Below, in pieces: positions 17,028 to 25,327 of a stretch of 44,075 nucleotides of DNA. A program made the translations under genes and the position numbers. The notes below the pieces were generated by a model, which made no database searches, was not told the origin of the DNA, and saw only the letters and a list, made by a program, of their open reading frames with translations. Numbering within the stretch: position 1 is the first letter of the stretch; every line of letters starts with the position of its first letter. This DNA is from Saprospiraceae bacterium (GTDB taxonomy: Bacteria; Bacteroidota; Bacteroidia; Chitinophagales; Saprospiraceae). The stretch is from positions 88,631-132,705 of the forward strand of contig JAHDHL010000011.1 of assembly GCA_020631355.1 (NCBI GenBank). Reading direction: 5' to 3'.

Positions 17028-17567
17028 CTAGAAATTTAGAAACGACTCTATGTGCTTATTTATTACCTCTTGGGTATTTTCATTGATTTCATCCTTGTCG
17101 TTCAGGATACTACCAATGGAACTGATAGGTAGCTTATTGGGCATGACTGCAACACCGACATGGTTCAACATTCCCGTTAGATGATCCAAGCCTCTCAGGT
17201 TACCGGCCCTGCCACTGGCAACACCGACCAATAGTGCTTTTTTACCCACAAAATTCTCCTTGTACCTATTGATGGAAATGGCATCAATGAACAACTTCAC
17301 AATACCTGGGATACTGCCATTATATTCGGGACTCACGAATACGAATTTCTCAGCAGGAATAATGGTTTCTTCTTGTACTTTCTTCAACTCCTCTTTCATG
17401 GATGCGGGGTTGTACATGTCAGGATGCAGGATGCTCTCCTGAATTTCCTCTAGTGAGATGAAGTAAACGACTTCCTCGGTTTTGGTTCTCAAAACATCCG
17501 CATAGTGTTTGGCGAAGACATGGGTCTTGGCATCCTTGCGATTCGTACCGGATATTACAGTTATCAT
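17028..17567 (-). CDS. NADPH-dependent FMN reductase family protein
   Basis: 179-residue flavodoxin-fold oxidoreductase. ITVISGTNRKDAKT binds the FMN phosphate at the N terminus, VFVSPEYNGSIPGIVKLFID is the second family signature, and LLVGVASGRAGNLRGLDHL the third. It likely transfers electrons from NAD(P)H to FMN or to a quinone or azo compound; the substrate is unknown. The ATG at 17567 is chosen over a TTG at 17573. The first gene of the unit, 14 to 20 nt after an exact promoter element, and 8 nt ahead of the binding-protein gene. Confidence 0.9.
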   Translation of the reverse strand: MITVISGTNRKDAKTHVFAKHYADVLRTKTEEVVYFISLEEIQESILHPDMYNPASMKEELKKVQEETIIPAEKFVFVSPEYNGSIPGIVKLFIDAISINRYKENFVGKKALLVGVASGRAGNLRGLDHLTGMLNHVGVAVMPNKLPISSIGSILNDKDEINENTQEVINKHIESFLNF

Positions 17568-17587
17568 TAGCAATTATTTTAATAAGA

Positions 17588-17595
17588 CAAATGTA
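17588..17595 (-). promoter_or_regulatory. -7 promoter element (TACATTTG) of the FMN reductase operon
   Basis: Exact TAnnTTTG, 20 nt before the ATG at 17567, predicting a short 5' leader of roughly 13-15 nt. Identical to the element before the MazG and aminotransferase genes. Confidence 0.5.
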
Positions 17596-17657
17596 ATATA
17601 AAGAATGATACTTAACAGTATTTGGTTGAATGTAGGGCTGTTATATCTACATCAAAA

Positions 17658-18548
17658 TTATGTGGTAGAATGATATTTCTCCCAACGTCTTTGTTCTCTT
17701 TTGAAAAAGGAATCGAACTTGGATGGTGTTTCGATTTGGATATTGATTTCAGTTTGGGTAATGGGATGTATGAATTCTAATTGTACAGCGGCCAAAAACA
17801 GACCTTTGTCCCTTTTTGTATTTTCGGGGTCCCCGTACATCTTATCTCCTACAATGGGATGATTGGACATGGCTAAATGCTGCCGAATTTGATGCATCCT
17901 ACCCGTTAATGGTTGGGCTTGAACCCAAGTGATGTAGTCGTTTTTCAAGGACCTTCCGACCTTGATTGTTTTGAAGATGGTTTTACTCCCGAGTCCGTTC
18001 ACATCCGAATCAACAATCATATCATTCATTTTTCCATGTATGATGGCATGATAAGTTTTGGATATTTTCCGCTGTTCGAACATCTGGCCTAGTGCAACCT
18101 GTGTTGATTTGGATTTGGCAACCAATAGTAGGCCACTTGTGGGACCATCCAGTCGATGGACAGGTTTCGGATTAACGAGAGCATCTGTTGCTTGGGACGC
18201 TTCCAGATTGTAGGGTAGGGCATTTTGAATGGTAATATATTGGTTGCCAGAGGTAATGATCCCCGAGGGTTTATTGATGATGGCCAAATGATGATCCTCA
18301 AATAATATTTCGAGTTCCAAAGGAAATGGTTTTGATAATGGGGTTTCCTTCACCAATACCTGAATTATATCACCCTCTTTCAGATATGTGCTTGTACGAG
18401 CCTTTTTTCCATTCAGATGGACCAAACCTTTTTTGAATGCTTTTTTGGAACTAGAACGTGTGGGAATGGAGGGGAAACGACCTATGATATAATCATATAT
18501 CCTTGTGGGCTGGTCCAAGTGTTCCACTGTATGTATGGTTGTTTCCAT
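17658..18548 (-). CDS. RluA-family RNA pseudouridine synthase
   Basis: 296 residues. An N-terminal S4 RNA-binding domain (about 25-70, KAFKKGLVHLNGKKA) precedes the catalytic domain. The catalytic loop is HRLDGPTSGLLLVAKS with Asp134; other family marks are IINKPSGIIT and GRMHQIRQHLA. It should isomerise uridine in rRNA or tRNA; which site cannot be told, as RluA, RluC and RluD types are close. The start at 18548 lies one base after the stop of the upstream membrane-protein gene (TGA-C-ATG). The longer open frame, back to 18617, overlaps that gene and is rejected. Confidence 0.92.
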   Translation of the reverse strand: METTIHTVEHLDQPTRIYDYIIGRFPSIPTRSSSKKAFKKGLVHLNGKKARTSTYLKEGDIIQVLVKETPLSKPFPLELEILFEDHHLAIINKPSGIITSGNQYITIQNALPYNLEASQATDALVNPKPVHRLDGPTSGLLLVAKSKSTQVALGQMFEQRKISKTYHAIIHGKMNDMIVDSDVNGLGSKTIFKTIKVGRSLKNDYITWVQAQPLTGRMHQIRQHLAMSNHPIVGDKMYGDPENTKRDKGLFLAAVQLEFIHPITQTEINIQIETPSKFDSFFKREQRRWEKYHSTT

Positions 18549-18549
18549 G

Positions 18550-19230
18550 TCAGATGATTGCATTTTGTTTAAGTGCATAGAGAATACCCAAACCAAAAAA
18601 CCAAGTGAACAGCCCAAAGAGAATGGATTTCATTGCGAAATCCTCATCAGCTCCATTTCTGATCAGTTCATTTCTGGATAATTTCAGAACGAATCTATAA
18701 TTATAATACAAACCCGGAATCAATACCATTCCAAAATAGACAAGTCCGAAAGTACTGGCTTGGATGAGATGGCTGTAGATTTCCATGGCAAAGGGATAAA
18801 TTGTAAAACCCAGAAACCCAATCAATAACAAAACAGTGAACCAACCCATGACATCACTTAGTTTTTCGCCTGATTCTTTTTTATGGAATACGAACATGAA
18901 AAGTACCACGATATTCAAGGCGACAAGTTCTGCGAGGACTTCAGAGTAGAAATAATCCTTTAGGGTGAGTTCCCCATTGGATGCAGGAATGAAAAGCAGG
19001 AGTGGCAATCTTATGAAAAACATGGAAATGGATGCGGATTCATTACTGATTTTATATTCCCTCAATTCAGCTTCAAAAGTGAGGTAGATGACATAACCCA
19101 GCCACCCGAATGCAATGAGAGGAATACTATATGCTGAAGCATAGTATATCGCTACGACAGCCATTAAGAGAGGAATGAGTAAATCCCAGTAATAGTTGAA
19201 TACCCTGATGTAATACTTGATATTTTCCAT
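18550..19230 (-). CDS. unrecognised polytopic membrane protein
   Basis: 226 residues with about six or seven hydrophobic segments, the clearest being LLIPLLMAVVAIYYASAY, LIAFGWLGYVIYLTF, LVALNIVVLFMFVF, FTVLLLIGFLGFTIYPF and ILFGLFTWFFGLGILYAL. No known family motif was recognised. An ATG at 19230 is taken rather than a TTG at 19245. It sits between the dnaK terminator and the pseudouridine synthase and is coupled to the latter. No promoter element of the TAnnTTTG type was found in the 55 bases before it. Confidence 0.8.
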   Translation of the reverse strand: MENIKYYIRVFNYYWDLLIPLLMAVVAIYYASAYSIPLIAFGWLGYVIYLTFEAELREYKISNESASISMFFIRLPLLLFIPASNGELTLKDYFYSEVLAELVALNIVVLFMFVFHKKESGEKLSDVMGWFTVLLLIGFLGFTIYPFAMEIYSHLIQASTFGLVYFGMVLIPGLYYNYRFVLKLSRNELIRNGADEDFAMKSILFGLFTWFFGLGILYALKQNAII

Positions 19231-19285
19231 TTGGTTCCTGAACAATGGAATTGTAATGGTGATGGATTCCGAATTGAAATTACAA

Positions 19286-19319
19286 TAAAAAAAGGGGGCA
19301 TTCCTAAGAATACCCCCTT
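19286..19319 (-). terminator. dnaK terminator
   Basis: AAGGGGG / CCCCCTT outer stem with ATTC / GAAT continuing inside and a CTAA loop. On the minus strand it is followed by seven T residues. Begins 31 nt after the dnaK stop. Confidence 0.9.
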
Positions 19320-19349
19320 GAATTTTATCAAGAAAGACAAGTTTCTGAA

Positions 19350-21272
19350 TTACTTCTTGTCATCTACTTCTTCGAATTCTACATCCTCGACATCCTCTCC
19401 TGAATCATTGGTGTTTTCGTTTGCACCTGCACCTGCATTTTCATTTGCATTTGCTTCCGGATTCGGATTCTGAGTATTCTGATACATATTCTGACTGGCA
19501 GCAGTCCACGCTTCCTGCATTTTTTGCGAAGCAGCTTCGATAGCATCCATATCCTTGGCTTCATGAGCAGTTTTCAACTCCGCCAATGCATCCTCAATGA
19601 TTTGCTTCTGGTCAGCAGGAACCTTATCGCCATACTCATTCAATTGCTTCTCCGTTTGGAAAATCAAAGAATCAGCAGCATTCAGCTTATCAACTACTTC
19701 CCTGGCAGCCTTATCTGCGTCAGCATTGGCGGCAGCTTCTGCCTTCATCTTTTCGATTTCTTCCTTGGACAATCCCGTTGAAGCCTCGATTCTGATGGTT
19801 TGTTCCTTACCTGTTCCCTTATCCTTGGCAGATACATTCAGGATACCATTCGCATCCATATCGAATGTAACCTCGATTTGAGGAACACCCCTAGGTGCTG
19901 GTGGAATATCACTCAATACGAAACGACCTACGGTTCTGTTATCCCTTGCCATCGGACGTTCTCCCTGAAGAATATGGATTTCTACAGATGGTTGGTTATC
20001 GGATGCAGTAGAGTATACCTTGGTTTTCTTGGTCGGAATGGTTGCGTTGGAATCAATTACCACATCATACACACCACCCATGGTTTCGATACCCATGGAA
20101 AGTGGGGTTACATCCAAAAGAACAACATCCTGAACATCACCACTCATTACACCACCTTGGATGGCAGCACCCACGGCCACTACTTCATCCGGGTTAACGG
20201 AACGGTTAGGTTTCTTTCCGAAGAATTCCTCAACGGCTTGTTGGATTCTTGGGATACGAGTGGAACCACCCACAAGGATTACCTCATCGATTTCGGATTT
20301 ATCCAAACCGGCATCCTTAAGTGCTTCAGCACAAGGCTTCAGGGTTCTTTGTACCAAATCATGAGCCAATTGCTCGAACAATGCCCTTGAAAGTTTCAGT
20401 ACCAAGTGTTTTGGAATACCATCAACCGCTGTGATATAAGGAAGATTGATATCAGCCATAGTAGAAGCGGAAAGCTCAATCTTAGCTTTTTCAGCAGCAT
20501 CCTTTAATCTCTGAAGGGCCATAGGGTCCTTACGAAGATCGATATTTTCTTGCTTTTTGAATTCATCAGCCATCCAGTTGATAAGTACCTGGTCAAAGTC
20601 ATCACCACCCAAGTGTGTATCACCATTAGTTGACTTTACCTCGAAGATACCATCACCCAATTCCAGAATGGAGATATCAAAAGTACCACCACCCAAATCG
20701 TATACAGCAATGGTCTTGTCCTCATCTTTCTTATCCAAACCATAGGCAAGTGCTGCTGCTGTTGGCTCGTTTACGATACGCTTGACAGTCAAACCAGCGA
20801 TTTCACCCGCTTCCTTGGTAGCCTGTCTTTGGGAATCGTTGAAGTAAGCAGGAACTGTGATAACAGCCTCTGTTACGGTTGTACCCAAATAATCCTCGGC
20901 AGTTTTCTTCATTTTCTGAAGCACCATAGCCGAAAGTTCCTGAGGTGTGTACAGACGACCGTCGATATCCACTCTGATGGTATCATTGTCACCCTTTACA
21001 GCCTTGTAAGCCGAACGATTAACCTCGTTGGTCACTTCACTATAGCGTGTACCCATGAAACGCTTGATAGAACTGATTGTCTTTGTTGGATTCGTGATTG
21101 CTTGTCTTTTAGCTGAATCACCTACCTTACGTTCACCTCCATCAACGAAGGCTACGATGGAAGGAGTTGTTCTTCTTCCCTCCTCATTAGGGATTACCAC
21201 AGGTTCGTTACCCTCCATTACGGCAACACAAGAGTTGGTAGTACCTAAGTCAATTCCGATGATTTTACCCAT
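19350..21272 (-). CDS. dnaK: chaperone DnaK (Hsp70)
   Basis: 640 residues, full length for bacterial Hsp70. ATPase domain motifs are [16 protein letters not shown] at the N terminus, [11 protein letters not shown] and [14 protein letters not shown] in the middle, and [13 protein letters not shown] near 330-345. The substrate-binding domain carries [16 protein letters not shown]. The lid ends in an acidic tail [14 protein letters not shown], after an Asn/Ala/Gly/Glu-rich linker. It folds client proteins in an ATP cycle with DnaJ and GrpE, neither of which is encoded here, so dnaK is a single-gene unit with its own terminator. No HrcA/CIRCE operator was seen upstream. Confidence 0.99.
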   Translation of the reverse strand: MGKIIGIDLGTTNSCVAVMEGNEPVVIPNEEGRRTTPSIVAFVDGGERKVGDSAKRQAITNPTKTISSIKRFMGTRYSEVTNEVNRSAYKAVKGDNDTIRVDIDGRLYTPQELSAMVLQKMKKTAEDYLGTTVTEAVITVPAYFNDSQRQATKEAGEIAGLTVKRIVNEPTAAALAYGLDKKDEDKTIAVYDLGGGTFDISILELGDGIFEVKSTNGDTHLGGDDFDQVLINWMADEFKKQENIDLRKDPMALQRLKDAAEKAKIELSASTMADINLPYITAVDGIPKHLVLKLSRALFEQLAHDLVQRTLKPCAEALKDAGLDKSEIDEVILVGGSTRIPRIQQAVEEFFGKKPNRSVNPDEVVAVGAAIQGGVMSGDVQDVVLLDVTPLSMGIETMGGVYDVVIDSNATIPTKKTKVYSTASDNQPSVEIHILQGERPMARDNRTVGRFVLSDIPPAPRGVPQIEVTFDMDANGILNVSAKDKGTGKEQTIRIEASTGLSKEEIEKMKAEAAANADADKAAREVVDKLNAADSLIFQTEKQLNEYGDKVPADQKQIIEDALAELKTAHEAKDMDAIEAASQKMQEAWTAASQNMYQNTQNPNPEANANENAGAGANENTNDSGEDVEDVEFEEVDDKK

Positions 21273-21334
21273 TGTTACTGTATATTTTTAGAAATATTTA
21301 TTTGCAAAAATTGTATGATTTCAATTAGGTATGG

Positions 21335-21349
21335 TCAATTGTTGTGCCA
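21335..21349 (-). promoter_or_regulatory. sigma-54-like promoter candidate upstream of dnaK
   Basis: Minus strand TGGCAC, five bases, TTGA, 63 nt before the dnaK ATG. It fits the -24/-12 GG-N10-GC pattern except for GA at -12. One mismatch at a key base makes it weak. Confidence 0.2.
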
Positions 21350-21431
21350 TGCCAAAAAAGGCTGCCAAGAGCTGATTTTTTGTCTTGGTTCAAGTGTTTT
21401 ACTGGCAGAAATGTCGGTCAGGTATGACATT

Positions 21432-21460
21432 TTGTCTTAATTGGACACCCAATTGGACAA
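21432..21460. repeat. paired AATTGGACA repeats forming an imperfect hairpin
   Basis: AATTGGACA occurs at 21439-21447 and 21451-21459, and TTGTC (21432-21436) pairs with GACAA (21456-21460). It lies 5 nt past the LOG stop, in the 192-bp gap before dnaK. It has no T-run, so a regulatory site or weak terminator are both possible. Confidence 0.4.
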
Positions 21461-21464
21461 GATT

Positions 21465-22583
21465 CTAGTCTGTGAATTCCTTGATGGACTGAATGACACC
21501 ATCCACATCATTATGGATGGATAGGATCAGATTCTTATATTTTTTCTCCTTACTCATTTGTTCCAACAAGGGATAGATGGGTCTATCCTTAGTCCAGTAT
21601 TTCTCATTAATGAATACCATCGGACTGGGATATTCATAGGAAACGTAATGATTTTGACAGGCATCCTGGAAAATTTCCTGTATGGTACCGGCACTTCCCG
21701 GAGAATAGATGACACCACCTTTGGCAATGGCAAGTAATCCTTCCTCCCTGACACTATTGGCAAAATACTTGGCAATTTTGGTAGCGAATGGTGTAGGTGG
21801 TTCGTGGCCATATAGCCAAGTTGGAATGCCCAGGCTTTCATATTTCTTGATTCTAGGGAATGTATCCATACACTTGAAAGCAGTGGATAACCATTCTTCC
21901 TGTGGCGTATAACTAGGACATGTCTTTAGGATTTTGATGCCTTCCTTAAGTTCCTTTATCGTCTTTCCGGCAAACCATGCTCCTACATGTGTTGCTTCCA
22001 TTGCTCCCGGACCTCCACCTGATATCATCAGGTAGCCGAGTTCGGTTAACTGCTTTGAGATAAGGCACACATTAAGGTAATCCTTGGTGTTGCGTTTGAG
22101 ACTATGGCCACCCATGATGGCTACGATTTTCTTGTCATCGTATTTTCTGATGAAATCGGCAAGGGCATCCGTAACGGAATGGTCATGTATTCTCCTAGCT
22201 AGTGATTCTTGGATGGTATTGGCTTCACCCTCACCATTGGCCATAAAATGGTCATACACTTTTTTGTCATAGGTGTCATTATAGGATTCGGGGTGTTCCA
22301 GTTTATATCCTTTGTAGATGCTTTTTGTTGAATATAGTTTAGATTGGTACATCTTGAAAGGTACCTTAAGTTTGGGGAATATGGCATTGTTACCTTTCGA
22401 AAGGATATGATTGGTAATGCTATCATTCATTTTGCATCCCAAGAATATACAATCCTTGAATTTGGTATTCAAAATGAGGTCATGCACTTTGGTGAGGTCT
22501 AGTTTCTGGAATGCTCCTTTCTGGACAAGTGGCATTCTGGGAAGTTCTTTCTTTATTTCTGTGAGTGATTCGTATTCGTGCAT
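21465..22583 (-). CDS. LOG-family nucleotide-binding protein (TIGR00730-like)
   Basis: 372 residues, longer than the usual 180-250 of LOG proteins because of about 140 extra N-terminal residues with no recognised motif. The Rossmann-like LOG core starts near 151 (KKIVAIMGGH) and contains MISGGGPGAMEATH (187-199). Its catalytic loop, at 295-303, reads PGSAGTIQE where cytokinin-activating LOG enzymes have PGGxGTxxE; the second Gly is Ser. It may hydrolyse a nucleotide N-glycosidic bond or only bind nucleotides. It is the third gene of the NRDE / ATP-grasp / LOG unit, 11 nt after the ATP-grasp stop. Confidence 0.88.
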   Translation of the reverse strand: MHEYESLTEIKKELPRMPLVQKGAFQKLDLTKVHDLILNTKFKDCIFLGCKMNDSITNHILSKGNNAIFPKLKVPFKMYQSKLYSTKSIYKGYKLEHPESYNDTYDKKVYDHFMANGEGEANTIQESLARRIHDHSVTDALADFIRKYDDKKIVAIMGGHSLKRNTKDYLNVCLISKQLTELGYLMISGGGPGAMEATHVGAWFAGKTIKELKEGIKILKTCPSYTPQEEWLSTAFKCMDTFPRIKKYESLGIPTWLYGHEPPTPFATKIAKYFANSVREEGLLAIAKGGVIYSPGSAGTIQEIFQDACQNHYVSYEYPSPMVFINEKYWTKDRPIYPLLEQMSKEKKYKNLILSIHNDVDGVIQSIKEFTD

Positions 22584-22594
22584 GATATACTTGG

Positions 22595-23653
22595 TTAAAA
22601 GTTGAATTTTACCCTATCAATTTTGGGATAATGTTGGTTCATGGCCTTTTGCCAGTTTCTCAAATCCTTAATGGACATATAGTCATGGCCATCCTTATGA
22701 TTGATTTTTGCAATCCTATACATGATGCGCCATAATCCCAGCATTGCCTTGTATCTACCTGAGAAGTTCATTCGTGTATCATAGATATGGGCGGCTTCCG
22801 CTCCTGTACCATTGATTTCCACAATGAAAATTTCCTTACCTGCTTTCATATCTTCCATGGACTTGCATCTCAAATCATATCGTGCGAGATATATGCCATC
22901 CAAGCTTTGTTCTATCTCATCAAATACACGATGTAGAGCATCATCAATTTCATGATTATGGTTGATGAATTCCGTTCCCAAACTATGGTTACCAATTAAT
23001 CCCAAGGAGAATACCTCACCTATGGCAGGCACGAAATTCATTTTATCCTTGAGTTTTATCCTCAGTCTTTCTAGTTGAAGAATTGCTCTGGGATAATCCA
23101 TGATGAGTTCATGGACTGATTTTTTTCCATCGCCTACGACCCTAAGGAAGCCTTTCTTACATACAGAAATGATATGGCCAGTCTTTTCATGAGGCATGCG
23201 ATAGTGGAGGATGGCATATTCCTCCTCATAGGGTATATAGGATTGTAACATATAATCCAGTTCATACATGGCTTCATGGTAAGCATGTAATTGTTGTATG
23301 TTATCAATTTTCTTTACACAATATCCCCTTTCCCCAATGTCAGGTTTTCCAATGACGGGGAATTCCAATTGATTGGCATCGAATTGTTCCAACATGTTTT
23401 CCTTGGATGTACCGATTGGAATATAGATGGTTTTGGGCAGGTATCTGTCAGGTAATTTATCGAGTAGACGAAATTTCCTTTCACCTCGCATTCCACCATA
23501 TTCAATGCCGGGATTCACAGCTGCAAAGAATCCGAATGAACGGGATTTTAGAGCAAGGAAAAAATAATAGAACATTACTGGGATATAAGTAACGTTCATG
23601 GGCCAGTATTCCCAATGTGTCAGTTTAATCCAAAATGGGGATTTATTCCACAT
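22595..23653 (-). CDS. ATP-grasp domain protein (D-alanine-D-alanine-ligase-like)
   Basis: 352 residues. A hydrophobic segment near 20-36 precedes the ATP-grasp fold. FPVIGKPDIGERGYCVKKI (about 113-131) is the ATP-binding lysine and glycine-loop region, and YMLQSYIPYEEEYAILHYR is the second strand. IFIVEINGTGAEAAHIYD, near 270-287, supplies metal-binding Glu/Asn. These enzymes join an acid and an amine using ATP; the substrate is unknown. The start overlaps the end of the NRDE gene by 11 bases, so the genes are coupled. A resident peptide or amino acid ligase role is inference. Confidence 0.85.
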   Translation of the reverse strand: MWNKSPFWIKLTHWEYWPMNVTYIPVMFYYFFLALKSRSFGFFAAVNPGIEYGGMRGERKFRLLDKLPDRYLPKTIYIPIGTSKENMLEQFDANQLEFPVIGKPDIGERGYCVKKIDNIQQLHAYHEAMYELDYMLQSYIPYEEEYAILHYRMPHEKTGHIISVCKKGFLRVVGDGKKSVHELIMDYPRAILQLERLRIKLKDKMNFVPAIGEVFSLGLIGNHSLGTEFINHNHEIDDALHRVFDEIEQSLDGIYLARYDLRCKSMEDMKAGKEIFIVEINGTGAEAAHIYDTRMNFSGRYKAMLGLWRIMYRIAKINHKDGHDYMSIKDLRNWQKAMNQHYPKIDRVKFNF

Positions 23654-24371
23654 CTTCAGCCATTAATTTAGAAAGGGAAAGTTGTTGTTTATCCTGATTG
23701 AGATGGAGTAGGTCGTTATATTCCATTGTCATGGAATGACCATCATTCACAACTTGGGTGATACTGACCGTTCTGACGATATTATGTCTATCCATGACGA
23801 AGTCATTGAAAATATCGCCATCCCCACCTTCCTTGTGCAACTGTAGGATGGATTCAGGTGTATAGGTTTGTTGCTCTTTCCATTCGTCAAACCATCCTTG
23901 TCTCTTGATTTTAGCTGCTTGCTCGTAAAGGGTTGATGATGACCAGATGTAGGCCGATTCGGTGTCCAGAGGTGTTAGGTAACTTTCGTGTTCATCTCTC
24001 CTGAATTGAAAAAGCTCGCCATTTTCCCAAACCACCATTGTAAAAGGTTCTATTCCTGTGAGATCATACTCCTTGTGGAAGCTCCTAATGTCTTTGTATT
24101 GGATACAATCCTTGACGATAATTCCACGGCTCTTGGGATATGGTGGTCGGTGTTGATGTCTGGTGAATGCTCCATTCAATAGACAAAGGAGTTTGTTTTG
24201 GGAACTGGCACAGATCCAGGTTCCTCCTTTGATATCCTTAGGGAAAATGAGCTCCATGCTCCCTGTGGATTCTGTCGAAATGATTTTGGGTGAACGTTTG
24301 GGACTTTCGTCCCGATTGGAAGTCAGTACGAATTGGTTCTTACCCAAAGGAATATAACTTACTGTACACAT
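23643..24371 (-). CDS. NRDE/TANGO2 family protein
   Basis: 242 residues beginning MCTVSYIPLGKNQFVLTSNRDE; the Cys2 and the NRDE tetrapeptide (residues 19-22) are the family signature. The family belongs to the N-terminal-nucleophile hydrolase fold, in which Cys2 becomes the N-terminal residue. TANGO2 relatives have been linked to haem handling and Golgi organisation in eukaryotes; bacterial roles are unclear. It leads the three-gene unit with ATP-grasp and LOG proteins. No promoter element of the common type was seen in the 47 bases before it. Confidence 0.92.
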   Translation of the reverse strand: MCTVSYIPLGKNQFVLTSNRDESPKRSPKIISTESTGSMELIFPKDIKGGTWICASSQNKLLCLLNGAFTRHQHRPPYPKSRGIIVKDCIQYKDIRSFHKEYDLTGIEPFTMVVWENGELFQFRRDEHESYLTPLDTESAYIWSSSTLYEQAAKIKRQGWFDEWKEQQTYTPESILQLHKEGGDGDIFNDFVMDRHNIVRTVSITQVVNDGHSMTMEYNDLLHLNQDKQQLSLSKLMAEDVE

Positions 24372-24410
24372 ATAACATCAACATTCATGCTTGATAATAA
24401 GTTAGTCCGA

Positions 24411-24450
24411 AAGCTAAAAAAGGCAAGGATATAACATTATCCTTGCCTTT
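24411..24450 (-). terminator. terminator of the TPR gene
   Basis: 13-bp perfect stem AAAGGCAAGGATA / TATCCTTGCCTTT with a 6-nt loop, then TTTTTAG on the minus strand. Begins 20 nt past the stop at 24471. Confidence 0.85.
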
Positions 24451-24470
24451 CAAATTGATAGAGAGGGGGA

Positions 24471-25166
24471 TTATCCTCCTACTCTTGTCAAGTATTTCTC
24501 AGCTTCGATAGCTTGAGGAGAATTCGGATAATCGTCCATGATTTGGGAATAGGTGGCTTTAGCATCACCAGCATTTCCTTGGTTCTCCTGAAACATACCC
24601 AATTTCAATAAATGCAAAGGAGTAGCGTACTCATTCTTATTGGTCTTGGTTGCTTTCTTATAATTAGAAAGTGCATTATCCATCTCATTCAACTCTGAGT
24701 AACAATCACCCAAAGCTGCATATTTGAAAGAACCCAAGAAATCTCCCTTGGGAGAATAATCATTGAGGAATCCTTTCGCAATATCATAATTACCTAGGTT
24801 AAGGTAGCAGATACCGGCATAGTAATTAGCCAAATTGGAAGCATCAGTTCCTCCGAAATTATCCATGATATCAAGGAATCCATGGTTCTCATTAATGGTA
24901 TCTCCCTCCAATGCTATGGCGTATTGCTCATTATCGAAAGCATTCTGGGCATACTGCATGATTTCAGCAGCTTCTTTTTCCAAAGGAGCCTTATACATGA
25001 ATAGATAAGCCAGTACTCCCGCTACAACCAAGATGATGACTCCGACTACGGTCATGATCATATTCTTGTTCTGTTCAACGAAATCCTGAGCAGTTTCAAC
25101 TTTGGATACAACGTCCACTAACGTTTCTTCCTCTTGCTTCTGGTTCTTTTTCTTTCTTCTAGCCAT
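24471..25166 (-). CDS. membrane-anchored tetratricopeptide-repeat protein (YfgM-like)
   Basis: 231 residues: a basic cytoplasmic head (MARRKKKNQK), one transmembrane helix (about 36-57, MTVVGVIILVVAGVLAYLF), and a mostly alpha-helical exterior part. TPR-like units are seen at NLANYYAGICYLNLGNYDIA, YAALGDCYSELNEMDNALS and KLGMFQENQGNAGDAK. The layout matches YfgM-type periplasmic chaperone-interacting proteins, which contact the Sec translocon. That role here is inference. An exact promoter element 43 nt upstream and a terminator downstream make it a single-gene unit. Confidence 0.87.
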   Translation of the reverse strand: MARRKKKNQKQEEETLVDVVSKVETAQDFVEQNKNMIMTVVGVIILVVAGVLAYLFMYKAPLEKEAAEIMQYAQNAFDNEQYAIALEGDTINENHGFLDIMDNFGGTDASNLANYYAGICYLNLGNYDIAKGFLNDYSPKGDFLGSFKYAALGDCYSELNEMDNALSNYKKATKTNKNEYATPLHLLKLGMFQENQGNAGDAKATYSQIMDDYPNSPQAIEAEKYLTRVGG

Positions 25167-25209
25167 TAGAAATTAGAATGGTTTGTTTTCAATTCGAAAA
25201 AAATCGGCA

Positions 25210-25217
25210 CAAAGATA
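25210..25217 (-). promoter_or_regulatory. -7 promoter element (TATCTTTG) of the TPR gene
   Basis: Exact TAnnTTTG on the minus strand, 43 nt before the ATG, giving a leader of about 37 nt. No TTG at the usual -33 distance. Confidence 0.5.
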
Positions 25218-25274
25218 GTATTATTTGTGAACATTGTGGATAAATTTTAAATAAGAATAGGCATTCCTTAAACA

Positions 25275-25307
25275 TAAATGGCTGACCTTGGAAAGGCCAG
25301 CCATTTA
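25275..25307 (-). terminator. hairpin after pdhA
   Basis: TAAATGGCTG pairs with CAGCCATTTA, with CCTT/AAGG extending the stem. It starts 20 nt after the pdhA stop. The following T-run is short, so termination is likely but weaker. Confidence 0.55.
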
Positions 25308-25327
25308 CTTATTCCATAAAGGTAAGA

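Noticed and set aside
18549-18617. Longer start for the pseudouridine synthase
   Set aside because: The added residues overlap the coding end of the upstream membrane-protein gene and are hydrophobic by frame overlap, not part of the S4 domain.
19800-20390. 196-residue open frame on + inside dnaK
   Set aside because: Antisense shadow of dnaK; the minus strand encodes a complete DnaK with all motifs, and the + frame has no recognisable protein features.
21273-21464. CIRCE/HrcA operator before dnaK
   Set aside because: No TTAGCACTC-N9-GAGTGCTAA or close variant in the gap.
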